Assembly: GCF_016616235.1 (NCBI RefSeq)
Contig: NZ_CP067100.1
Coordinates: 3,097,001 to 3,161,000, forward strand
From: Bradyrhizobium diazoefficiens
GTDB lineage: Bacteria > Pseudomonadota > Alphaproteobacteria > Rhizobiales > Xanthobacteraceae
Direction of reading: 5' to 3'
Length of the DNA: 64,000 nt
The translations under genes and the position numbers were made by a program. How positions within the stretch are numbered: position 1 is the first letter of the stretch; the number at the start of each line of letters is the position of its first letter. The notes below the pieces were generated by a model. That model searched no databases, was not told the DNA's origin, and saw nothing but the letters and a program-made list of their open reading frames with translations. Below, in pieces: positions 17,134-28,677 of the stretch.

Positions 17134-17301
17134 CTAGTGCCGCCGATTTGAAGTTCCTGCAGTGCGAGCCGCGAGTCAGGTCAGGAACTTCAAATCGATC
17201 AGCGGCACTAGCAAAACTAAGAGTCTTGTAGCGCCCTTGTGCTTTCCGAAGTTCGTGCACAGGGGCCCCAAGAGTGACGAACTTCGGAAAGGGGGCGCTA
17301 C
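17134..17301 (+). repeat. Twin-hairpin element 2, immediately before flhB
   Basis: Hairpin 1 is 17134-17211: 10 + 16 paired bases with a 4-base bulge on the right arm, the same plan as element 1. Hairpin 2 is 17228-17301: 9 + 15 paired bases with an unequal internal loop on the left. Both inner stems contain GAAGTTC where element 1 has ACATTCG. The right arm of hairpin 2 includes GGAAAGGGGG, the flhB ribosome site, and ends at the base before the GTG start. Confidence 0.85.
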
Positions 17302-18381
17302 GTGGCGGAAGACAACGATCCCGAGAGCCAAACAGAAGACCCGACACAAAAGCGCCTCGACGAGGCGCTCGAACGCGGCGACGTCGCCAAAAGCCAGGAG
17401 ATCAACACCTGGTTCATGATCGCCGGCGGCACGCTCGTGGTCTCGACCTTTTCAGGGTCGGTCGGCAGCGGCCTGGTAACGCCGATGCGCAACCTGCTCG
17501 CCAATTCCTGGATGATCAAGACCGACGGCGGCAATCTGCTCGCGCTGATGCGGCAGATCGAGATCGCCGTGATGGCTGCGATCGGCGTGCCGCTCTTGAT
17601 GCTGGTGCTGGCGGCGATTGCCGGCAACATGCTCCAGCATCGCCTGGTCTGGTCGGCCGAATCGCTGAAACCCAAATTCAGCAAGCTATCGCCCGCCGAG
17701 GGCTTCAAACGCATCTTCGGCAAGCAGGCGGCGGCGAACTTCCTCAAGGGGCTCGGCAAGCTGGTCGTGCTCGGCGCGGTCATGACCATAGTGCTGTGGC
17801 CGGAACGGCACCGCATGGAAGCGATGGTCAAGCTCGATCCGGCCGCCATGCTCGGCGCCACCACCAGCCTGACCATTCACCTGCTCGGCGCAGTGGTCGC
17901 GGCGCTCGCGATCATCGCCATCGGCGACTATTTCTTCCAGTACCGCAGCTGGTTCCAGCGGCAGAAGATGTCGCTCCAGGAGATCAAGGAAGAGTACAAG
18001 CAGTCCGAAGGCGACCCGCACATCAAGGGCAAGATCAGGCAGTTGCGGCAGCAGCGCGCCAAGAAGCGCATGATGGCGGCGGTTCCGAAGGCTTCCGTGA
18101 TCATCACCAACCCGACCCACTATTCAGTGGCGCTGTCCTATGAGCGCGGCATGTCGGCGCCGATCTGCGTCGCCAAGGGCGTCGACAATCTCGCCTTCAA
18201 GATCCGGGAGATCGCGCGCGAGCACGACATTCCGATTGTCGAGAACGTGCCGCTGGCCCGTGCGCTCTACGCCACCGTCGACATCGACCAGGAGATCCCG
18301 ACCGAGCACTATCATGCGGTCGCCGAGGTCATCGGCTACGTCATGCGGCTGAAGCGCGGATTTGGCGCCGGCCGCGGATAA
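17302..18381 (+). CDS. flhB: Flagellar export switch protein FlhB
   Basis: FlhB sets export substrate specificity by autocleavage. The 359-residue protein starts at GTG 17302 with a charged cytoplasmic N-terminus (DPTQKRLDEALERGDVAKSQE), has four membrane segments, then a cytoplasmic domain with the autocleavage motif N-P-T-H at VIITNPTHYSVAL. Length and motif are standard. The start codon directly follows twin-hairpin element 2. Confidence 0.97.
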   Translation: MAEDNDPESQTEDPTQKRLDEALERGDVAKSQEINTWFMIAGGTLVVSTFSGSVGSGLVTPMRNLLANSWMIKTDGGNLLALMRQIEIAVMAAIGVPLLMLVLAAIAGNMLQHRLVWSAESLKPKFSKLSPAEGFKRIFGKQAAANFLKGLGKLVVLGAVMTIVLWPERHRMEAMVKLDPAAMLGATTSLTIHLLGAVVAALAIIAIGDYFFQYRSWFQRQKMSLQEIKEEYKQSEGDPHIKGKIRQLRQQRAKKRMMAAVPKASVIITNPTHYSVALSYERGMSAPICVAKGVDNLAFKIREIAREHDIPIVENVPLARALYATVDIDQEIPTEHYHAVAEVIGYVMRLKRGFGAGRG

Positions 18382-18535
18382 ATCACCCGAAAAATACCGG
18401 AAATGGCCGTAATCTGGGAATCAGCGTACCTTTCGCCCCTGCTGCCCTTGCGCCTGCGGGTCCTGATGAGGCAGGGAAGGCCCGACGCGCGCCGCAGCGC
18501 ATTGATTCTCTGCCAAAAGGCTGCGCCAGCTTGAT

Positions 18536-21121
<2,586 letters not shown>

Positions 21122-21362
21122 GGGCCTCAACGCGGGTCCCAACTCGCAATGACGAGAAAAAATGCGGGAATCGGTCGCAAACCGGCCGGTAACGGGTGAC
21201 CACAGTTCCCGCCACGCCCGGCCAACCCACCGGCAAATATGGGCTTTTGTCATATCCCCGCGACTGAGGGCCGCAGCCACAAGTTCCGAAACCGGCTTCA
21301 CTTTTCGCGAAGTCTGCCCATCTTAAGCGCACGTCCCCATGCCGGGGACTTGGGAAACGCAC

Positions 21363-22334
21363 ATGAATTTCTCGCAACGCTCCCGCAGTCTCTTCAAGGT
21401 GATCGCCGTCGTGCTGGCGCTTGCGCTGCCGACTGCTCTCGCCATCTCCTCCGCTGACGCCCGCGTCGGCGGCGGCATGTCGTCGGGCTCGCGCGGCTCG
21501 CGCACCTACTCGGCCCCGCCGTCGACCACGACCGCGCCGGGCTCGACCTCGCAGTTCAACCGCACCTACACCCAACCGGGCGCAGGCATGAATTCGGCCG
21601 CGCCGGCGCGCGGCGGGCTGTTCGGCCGCGGCGGCGGCTTCCTCGGCGGCCTTGCGGCCGGCTTCCTCGGCGCAGGCCTGCTCGGCATGCTGTTCGGCGG
21701 CGGCCTGTTCGGCGGCCTCGGTGGCTTGTCCTCGATCCTCGGCCTGATCATCCAGATCGTGCTCGTGGTGTTCGTGGTGCGGCTCGCGATGTCGTGGTGG
21801 CAGCGCCGCCACAGCCCGCAGGCGGCCTATGCCAATGCTGACGCCGGCGTCGGCCCGGGACCGCAGACGAACTATCGCGGCGGGCTTGGCGGTGGCCTTG
21901 GCGGCTTCGGTTTCGGCGCCAACAACGCGCCGCTCGAGATCAAGCCTGACGACTATGAGGCATTCGAACGTCTGCTCGGCGAGATCCAGACCGCCTGGTC
22001 GAACGAGGACGTGGCCAAGCTGCACACGCTCGCCACGCCGGAGATGGTCTCCTATTTCGAGCAGGACCTCGCCCAGAACCGTGCGCGCAACGTCGTCAAC
22101 AAGGTCAGCAACGTGAAGCTGCTGCAGGGCGACCTTGCGGAAGCCTGGCGCGAAGGCGAGACCGAATACGCCACGGTGGCGCTGCGCTTCGCGCTCACCG
22201 ACAAGACGCTCGATCGCAACTCCGGCACGATCGTCGCCGGCAGCGAGCAGCCGGGCGAGGTGACCGAAGTCTGGACCTTCGCCCGCCGTCCGGGCGGCTC
22301 TTGGGAATTGTCGGCGATCCAGCAGACCAATTGA
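21363..22334 (+). CDS. Tim44-like domain membrane protein
   Basis: The 323-residue protein has a signal anchor (about 10-35), a Ser/Thr/Pro segment, a long Gly/Phe/Leu-rich hydrophobic part (GGGFLGGLAAGFLGAGLLG..., then a second membrane helix ILGLIIQIVLVVFVVRLAM) and a C-terminal Tim44-like domain (about 195-320, DYEAFERLLGEIQTAWSNED). This is the alphaproteobacterial Tim44-like family, of unclear function at the inner membrane. The start giving MNFSQRS was preferred to one eight codons earlier. A clear terminator follows. Confidence 0.88.
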   Translation: MNFSQRSRSLFKVIAVVLALALPTALAISSADARVGGGMSSGSRGSRTYSAPPSTTTAPGSTSQFNRTYTQPGAGMNSAAPARGGLFGRGGGFLGGLAAGFLGAGLLGMLFGGGLFGGLGGLSSILGLIIQIVLVVFVVRLAMSWWQRRHSPQAAYANADAGVGPGPQTNYRGGLGGGLGGFGFGANNAPLEIKPDDYEAFERLLGEIQTAWSNEDVAKLHTLATPEMVSYFEQDLAQNRARNVVNKVSNVKLLQGDLAEAWREGETEYATVALRFALTDKTLDRNSGTIVAGSEQPGEVTEVWTFARRPGGSWELSAIQQTN

Positions 22335-22352
22335 TCGCACAGGGATCGACGG

Positions 22353-22392
22353 AAAGGGCGTCGTGCTTTGGCACGGCGCCCTTTTTGTTTTC
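22353..22392 (+). terminator. Rho-independent terminator after the Tim44-like gene
   Basis: GGGCGTCGTGC / GCACGGCGCCC with a four-base loop is followed by CTTTTTGTTTTC. It begins about 20 bases after the stop. Confidence 0.85.
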
Positions 22393-22487
22393 TCCACGCA
22401 GTGTAAGCGGCGTCCGCGCGGCGCTGACGGAACCTTGGCGCGAGTGCTACATTGGTCTCGTCGCTCTCACGCTCACGGACCTCTCCC

Positions 22488-23195
22488 ATGAAATACGAGC
22501 TCTACTACTGGCCCGAGATCCAGGGCCGCGGCGAATATGTGCGGCTGGCACTGGAGGAGGCGGGGGCGGCTTACGTCGACGTCGCGCGCGGGCCGCGCGG
22601 CACCAGCGCAATGATGAAGATGATGGATGCGGATGGCGGCACGCCGCCTTTTGCGCCGCCGTTCCTGAAGGCCGGCAAGCTCGTCATCGGCCAGACCGCC
22701 AACATCCTGCTCTATCTCGGCGCCCGGCATGGCCTGGCGCCGAAGACGGAAGCAGGCCGGCTCTGGGTGCATCAGCTTCAGCTCACCATCACCGACCTCG
22801 TGGTCGAGATCCACGACACGCATCATCCGCTCGGGCCTTCGCTCTACTACGAGGACGCGCGTCCTGCAGCGAAGAAGCGCACCGTCGATTTCTGGGATGA
22901 GCGCGTGCCGAAATATCTCGGCTATTTCGAACAGCTCCTCGCCGGCAATGGCGATGCGTACGTGACCGGCCGCAGGCTGACCTATGTCGATCTCTCGCTG
23001 TTCCAGATCGTCGCCGGGCTGCGCTACGCGTTTCCGAAGCGCATGAAGGCATTCGAGACAGATGTCCCGGGCCTGGTCGGCCTGCACGATCGCATTGCGG
23101 CGCGGCCGAACATCAAGGCCTATCTCGAAAGCGAGCGCCGCATTCCCTTCAACGAGCAGGGCATCTTCCGCCGCTATCGCGAGCTCGATGCGTGA
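22488..23195 (+). CDS. Glutathione S-transferase family protein
   Basis: The 235-residue protein has a thioredoxin-like N-terminal domain starting MKYELYYWPEIQGRGEYVRLA, with the glutathione-binding QTANILLYLG segment around residues 65-75, and an all-helical C-terminal domain with the DLS-containing N-capping region (TYVDLSLFQIVAGL). The YYWPEIQGRGEYVR start resembles sigma/pi-type enzymes. The substrate is unknown. The start was chosen 12 codons inside the open frame, at the family start. Confidence 0.9.
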   Translation: MKYELYYWPEIQGRGEYVRLALEEAGAAYVDVARGPRGTSAMMKMMDADGGTPPFAPPFLKAGKLVIGQTANILLYLGARHGLAPKTEAGRLWVHQLQLTITDLVVEIHDTHHPLGPSLYYEDARPAAKKRTVDFWDERVPKYLGYFEQLLAGNGDAYVTGRRLTYVDLSLFQIVAGLRYAFPKRMKAFETDVPGLVGLHDRIAARPNIKAYLESERRIPFNEQGIFRRYRELDA

Positions 23196-23196
23196 G

Positions 23197-23871
23197 TCAC
23201 CACACGCCCGGCAGCAGGCGATAGCGTACGCGCGCCGCATAGTCGGCATAGTCCGGCAGTCCCTCGCGCAACGTCCGTTCCTCGATGCGGATGCGGACTG
23301 CAAACAGCGCAAGAAAGAGCGGCGTCATCGCAAGTCCCCACCACGAGCCCAGCAGCAGCGGCACGCCCGCGAAGAACAGCATCATGCCGCTGTACATGGG
23401 ATGGCGGATATGGGCATAGGGGCCCGTCGAGATCACCCGCTGCGCGCGCTCGGCCTGCAGCTTCACCACCGGGGCGGCGAACGAGTTCTCGCGGAACACC
23501 CAGAGTGTGAACAGTGTCGAGAGCAGGAACAGCACGAAGCCGAGTGCCTGGAGCGCGACCGGCATGTCGGAGGATTGCATGCGCCGGTCGGCACCCATCA
23601 GCGCCAGCCAGGCCAGCATCGCGATGACGAAGACGCTCATGAATGCTTTGTCGGCGGCGGGCTGGTCCCTTTGCAGGACCGGCCGCAGCCGTTCGGCGAG
23701 CAGCGCCGGATCGATCCGGTAGAGCCACCAGCCGCAGACCGGCCCGAGCAGGGCGCAGGTGAGCAGGAACGCCCAGGCCGACGGCCAGCGCAGCGTGCCG
23801 GCGCACGCGAACAGCAGCGCGCCCATCGCGAACGTGGTGATCGTGTTTTGCAGCAGCAGCCTTGCGATCAT
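23197..23871 (-). CDS. Isoprenylcysteine carboxyl methyltransferase (ICMT/PEMT-like) family membrane protein
   Basis: The 224-residue protein has five or six membrane segments and the S-adenosylmethionine-site motif GPYAHIRHPMYSG (about 145-157), then RIRIEERTLREGLPDYADYAARVRYRLLPGVW, the typical C-terminus of the ICMT/phospholipid methyltransferase family. Bacterial members are poorly characterised; the true substrate is open. It is convergent with the GST gene, one base apart. Confidence 0.88.
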   Translation of the reverse strand: MIARLLLQNTITTFAMGALLFACAGTLRWPSAWAFLLTCALLGPVCGWWLYRIDPALLAERLRPVLQRDQPAADKAFMSVFVIAMLAWLALMGADRRMQSSDMPVALQALGFVLFLLSTLFTLWVFRENSFAAPVVKLQAERAQRVISTGPYAHIRHPMYSGMMLFFAGVPLLLGSWWGLAMTPLFLALFAVRIRIEERTLREGLPDYADYAARVRYRLLPGVW

Positions 23872-23940
23872 GCGCAGATCCCGGAGTGGCTGCGCACGAG
23901 ATTGGTCCCGCTATTCGGCAAAGATGCGGCCGGACGCGCG

Positions 23941-23965
23941 AAAAGCCCGATCGACCGGATCGGGC
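23941..23965 (-). terminator. Short hairpin terminator between the 57-residue gene and the ICMT-like gene
   Basis: GCCCGATC / GATCGGGC with a five-base loop is followed on the minus strand by TTTTCG. It lies about 24 bases after the stop of the small proline-rich gene. Confidence 0.55.
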
Positions 23966-23988
23966 GTTTCAGCTTCGGCAGGGGCCGA

Positions 23989-24162
23989 TCAGGCGAGTTG
24001 ATCGATCCGCGTGCCCTGGCCCGGCGGCAGCGGCGCGGGCGGCTGCGGCTTGTAGGTCGGATCGGTGTCCTCAGTCTTGGTCTGGTCGTCCTGCGGCTTG
24101 GTCGTGTCGTAGTTAGGTACCACGATCGCGATCGGCGGCGGCGCTACGGTGGAAACCTTCAT
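23989..24162 (-). CDS. Small proline-rich protein of unknown function
   Basis: A 57-residue product starts at an ATG with GAGG eight bases upstream. It has a short apolar stretch (TVAPPPIAIVVPNY) and then a Pro/Thr/Gln/Asp-rich tail with TKPQDDQTKTEDTDP and PPAPLPPGQG. It looks unstructured. A longer frame with an in-frame ATG at 24180 is open but lacks a ribosome site. A terminator follows. Confidence 0.5.
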   Translation of the reverse strand: MKVSTVAPPPIAIVVPNYDTTKPQDDQTKTEDTDPTYKPQPPAPLPPGQGTRIDQLA

Positions 24163-24283
24163 CCACAAATCCTCACACATGGAAACAATTGAGCCTGCGC
24201 CGCGAGGCGCGAAATTTCCTTCAAGGCAATCGTTAAAATGCGAGGGGATTGGGTCTGGTGGGAGAGGCGCTGCGTGCGTCCGC

Positions 24284-24754
24284 CTATTCATCCTTGCCGC
24301 GCGTGATCGCGATCGACGCGTCCGCCTTGGTGCGGGTGCATTCCATGTTGAGCCGCCGGTAGCGCATGCTGATCTTGTCGCCGCGCAAGAGACCCATCCG
24401 CTTCAGGCAGCGTGTCGCGCCTGTGGTGGTGTCGTCCTTCGTCACCGTGAAGACGATCGCCGCCATCGATCCCACCAGCGCAAAGAACTCCGGCGTCGGC
24501 TTGCGATCGCCCTTGGCATAGAGCTCGATGGAATATTTGTCGCCGCGGCATCCCACGGACAGTTCCTTGGCCGCCGGGTGCGAGAGGTAGACGACATTGG
24601 CGGCGCGAAAGTTCACCTTGAGGCGATCGATCTGGTTCGACAGCTCCTTGGCGCTGTCGTCGCAGCGGTCGGCGCGGGCAGGCGAGGCGAGGGTCACAAG
24701 GCTGGTGATGGCGGCGACCAGGATCGCGCCGCGGACGTTCAGTCTAGAAATCAT
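24284..24754 (-). CDS. Exported protein of unknown function
   Basis: The 156-residue protein has a signal peptide with the n-region SRLNVRG and cleavage near ASPARA-DRC (about residue 29). The mature part has four cysteines (RCDD, GCRGD, RCLKR, MECTR), which could form two disulfides in the periplasm. I do not recognise a family. The start was chosen nine codons inside the open frame because AAGGGGC lies just before it. Confidence 0.65.
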   Translation of the reverse strand: MISRLNVRGAILVAAITSLVTLASPARADRCDDSAKELSNQIDRLKVNFRAANVVYLSHPAAKELSVGCRGDKYSIELYAKGDRKPTPEFFALVGSMAAIVFTVTKDDTTTGATRCLKRMGLLRGDKISMRYRRLNMECTRTKADASIAITRGKDE

Positions 24755-24968
24755 GATAAAAAGCCCCTTATGGGGGCACATTCAAGCGTCGCCGGGCGCG
24801 GAGCGCAAGGGTCGGCGCCAGCCTTTCCACGTGCTGCGCCAATGCCTTCCCGAGGCCGAGCCGCCCTCTTACATGCGTAACGTTCCCCTCCTTTTCCGGA
24901 CAAAATGCGGTTAGAACGCTTCCATGCTGAGAGGCCCAGCCAGGGCTCCAAAACCCGAGATTCGCCCC

Positions 24969-26624
<1,656 letters not shown>

Positions 26625-26632
26625 GGCCTTCA

Positions 26633-26658
26633 CCTCGCCCCGCAAGAGCGGGGCGAGG
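26633..26658. terminator. Strong hairpin between convergent genes
   Basis: CCTCGCCCCG / CGGGGCGAGG with a six-base loop lies between fumA and the convergent 98-residue gene. There is no T-run on either side, so it may act as a bidirectional stop or RNA stabiliser. Confidence 0.45.
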
Positions 26659-26665
26659 GAGAAGA

Positions 26666-26962
26666 TCAGGCCCGCGTGCCCGTGAACGGGAAGCTGCCCA
26701 TCGGGCCGATGCCCATCTCGCCGCTCATGCTGTCGCCGGAGACGGTGCCGATGAACTCAAGGGTGAGCGGCATCGGATTGGTGATCGAAACCTTCCAGTT
26801 GACGGCGTCGCCGCTGACGGTGCCGTCGAAAATCTCGGCGGTATTGCCATCCGCACCCTGCGTGCCCGTGAGCGTGCCGCCGTCGGCCTTCAGGCTCAGC
26901 GTTGCCTGGCGCTCGCCCATCGGCGTCGTCATGGTCAGATTCCAGTTGCCGTCCACGGCCAT
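26666..26962 (-). CDS. Small beta-rich conserved hypothetical protein
   Basis: The 98-residue protein starts MAVDGNWNLTMTTPMGER after a GGGAG site; a longer frame upstream is rich in Arg/Pro and unlike protein. Alternating hydrophobic residues and GTLTGTQG / GTVSGDAVNWK / GTVSGDSMSGE repeats suggest a small lipocalin-like or beta-sandwich fold. It resembles short proteins I have seen in alphaproteobacteria; the function is unknown. Confidence 0.75.
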   Translation of the reverse strand: MAVDGNWNLTMTTPMGERQATLSLKADGGTLTGTQGADGNTAEIFDGTVSGDAVNWKVSITNPMPLTLEFIGTVSGDSMSGEMGIGPMGSFPFTGTRA

Positions 26963-27068
26963 TCGCGTCTCCCGAACAATCCCGGCGGGCCGCGACGATC
27001 CGCGGCCAGTCCTGGGCCGAGCGTATAGCGCAACTCGCCGCGGCTGCCTAACGCCCCACAAGCGGCAA

Positions 27069-27623
27069 TCAGGCGCGGGCGGCGGCGCGCCGGCGGCTGG
27101 TGACGATGAGCCGCAGCACGACATACTGCACGGCAAAGGCCAGGATCTTGGCGCCGCCGGCGACCACCGTGATGTAGAACGCCCACAGCTTCAGATCGCC
27201 GGTCGAAGCCACGAAGATCATGCCGGCGCCGAGCGCGAACATCAGCGCCGCCCAGGCATAGCCCGCAGCCGTCACATATTCCGGCACGGTCTCGCTGACG
27301 ATCGGCGGCATGTAGCGCAGCATCCAGCCGCGCTTGAGCATGATGGCGCCGATCGCGAAATGCGCGATCGAGGGCTTTGCCAGCATGAAGCGGGGATCGT
27401 TGGTCAGCAGCGTGACGGTCCCCAGCACGACGACCAGCGCGAGACTCGCATAGGTCATGTAGTTCAGCTGCTGTCCCTTCACGCGGGCGTAGAAGACCTG
27501 CGCGACCGCGCCGGCAATCGCAACCGATGTCGCCAGGATGACGTTTTCGGTGATGAGATAGATGACCAGGAAGACGATCGCGGAGAGGAAGTCGGAGGCA
27601 AGGCGGGCGAATACGTCCTTCAT
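27069..27623 (-). CDS. yciB: Inner-membrane septation protein A (YciB/IspZ family)
   Basis: The 184-residue protein has about five membrane segments and family features: FLSAIVFLVIYLITENVILATSVAI, then KGQQLNYMTYASLALVVVLGTVTLLTNDPRF and MLKRGWMLRYMPPIV. YciB proteins affect envelope synthesis and septation. It follows the 191-residue membrane gene by 12 bases and so shares its operator-controlled promoter. Confidence 0.85.
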   Translation of the reverse strand: MKDVFARLASDFLSAIVFLVIYLITENVILATSVAIAGAVAQVFYARVKGQQLNYMTYASLALVVVLGTVTLLTNDPRFMLAKPSIAHFAIGAIMLKRGWMLRYMPPIVSETVPEYVTAAGYAWAALMFALGAGMIFVASTGDLKLWAFYITVVAGGAKILAFAVQYVVLRLIVTSRRRAAARA

Positions 27624-27635
27624 CGTCGGTCCTGT

Positions 27636-28211
27636 TCAGCGAGGGGTGGGCAGCGCGCCGGACGGCGTACCGTACTTGATCTGGCGATACTCGGGATACC
27701 ATTTTGTGAAGTAGATCGCGCTGTTGCGGGCGGCGAAGGCGACCGCAAGGCCCGACCAGACCGGCAGGCCGGGGAAGTAGAGCAGCACGATGTTGGCGGC
27801 CATCATCAGCAGAGCGGCCACGGTCCAGGCGCCGGTGATGATGTAGTTGGCGGTGAGGAAGCCGGGCATCGCCGCGGTCTCCCCCGGCACCGCTTCAAGC
27901 GCATATTGCAGCGTGAAGGGCCGGCGGACCAGCATCGAGCCGAGCGAGATGACGAAAATGCCGATATCGACCGACAGCTTGACGCCGAGTGTGCCGAGCG
28001 CGGGATCGAGCAGCGTGAGGTAGAGGCCGATGGCGGCGAAGGTGATCGCCGAGCCCACGGCCAGGATCTTCACGGAGCGGCCTCGCAGCACATCGATCGC
28101 GATGGTGGCGAGGCAGATCGCGGACGCCGCGAACACGCTTGAAGCCGCCGACGTCACCAGCATCAGGAACGTATAGACGCCGTAGGGCGCGAGGATCAGG
28201 AAAATCGCCAT
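27636..28211 (-). CDS. Multi-pass membrane protein of unknown function, operator-controlled
   Basis: The 191-residue protein has about six hydrophobic segments and a short polar C-terminus. A conserved-looking stretch is FTLQYALEAVPGE and NSAIYFTKWYPEYRQIKYG. I do not recognise the family. It is the first gene after the palindromic operator at 28231-28251 and precedes yciB, so the pair is likely regulated by the TetR protein encoded at 30182 (inference from shared sites). Confidence 0.75.
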   Translation of the reverse strand: MAIFLILAPYGVYTFLMLVTSAASSVFAASAICLATIAIDVLRGRSVKILAVGSAITFAAIGLYLTLLDPALGTLGVKLSVDIGIFVISLGSMLVRRPFTLQYALEAVPGETAAMPGFLTANYIITGAWTVAALLMMAANIVLLYFPGLPVWSGLAVAFAARNSAIYFTKWYPEYRQIKYGTPSGALPTPR

Positions 28212-28230
28212 GGGCCGCCTCGGTCAGGTC

Positions 28231-28302
28231 GATCTTTACGATGTAAAGATCAATAATCGAGAGGCGATGCCGGGTCAAGCAAAATCTTTACAGTGTCAAA
28301 AT
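28231..28302 (-). promoter_or_regulatory. Operator pair and promoter of the 191-residue membrane gene
   Basis: GATCTTTAC-N3-GTAAAGATC (28231-28251) is a perfect 9+9 palindrome. A diverged copy, ATCTTTAC-N3-GTCAAAAT, lies at 28284-28302, 52 bases away. Between them, read on the minus strand, TTGACC-N17-TATTGA forms a promoter whose start would fall in the perfect palindrome. The same arrangement stands at 30091-30162 beside the tetR gene. Confidence 0.75.
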
Positions 28303-28548
28303 GGTATAGGCAACCTCCAAGAAGTGAAGCGCTGCAACGGCTTGGTCGGAGGCCTCGTCGGCGAGATCGGCCCAGGGCAGGCGCGACAGGATCGGCAGCG
28401 CCGAGGCGATCAAAAGGCCGGCGCCGAGCACGATGCCGCCGTTGAAGACGGCGAGGCTGCTCCGCCGCAGCCGCATGATCTGGAGTGCGAGTGCGGCGCC
28501 GGTCAGGGCCAGGGCAACGAAGGCTGCGGTGATCGAGGGCATGTACAT
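28288..28548 (-). CDS. Small membrane protein of unknown function
   Basis: The 86-residue protein has two or three membrane helices (ITAAFVALALTGAALALQIM; VFNGGIVLGAGLLIASALPIL) and no known motif. A GAGGAG ribosome site precedes its ATG. Its last codons and stop overlap the distal copy of the operator, so it runs into the promoter of the downstream membrane gene. Confidence 0.65.
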   Translation of the reverse strand: MYMPSITAAFVALALTGAALALQIMRLRRSSLAVFNGGIVLGAGLLIASALPILSRLPWADLADEASDQAVAALHFLEVAYTILTL

Positions 28549-28565
28549 CGGAAACTCCTCGTTCT

Positions 28566-28670
28566 GTCGTTCCGGGGCACGCGAAGCGTGAACCCGGAAT
28601 CCATCGGGCCTCAGAGCGCGCGGTAAAATGGATTCCGGGCTCGGGCCAAGCGGCGCGCCCCGGAATGACG
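28566..28670. repeat. Dispersed palindromic intergenic repeat, copy 3
   Basis: GTCGTTCCGGGGC...CCCGGAATCCAT is mirrored by ATGGATTCCGGGC...GCCCCGGAATGAC. It fills the gap between the carotenoid-oxygenase gene and the 86-residue gene. Confidence 0.75.
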
Positions 28671-28677
28671 ATGGGCG

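Noticed and set aside
26676..28142. A 488-codon plus-strand frame across three minus-strand genes
   Set aside because: It covers the beta-rich, yciB and membrane-protein genes and their gaps; its composition is that of an antisense frame.
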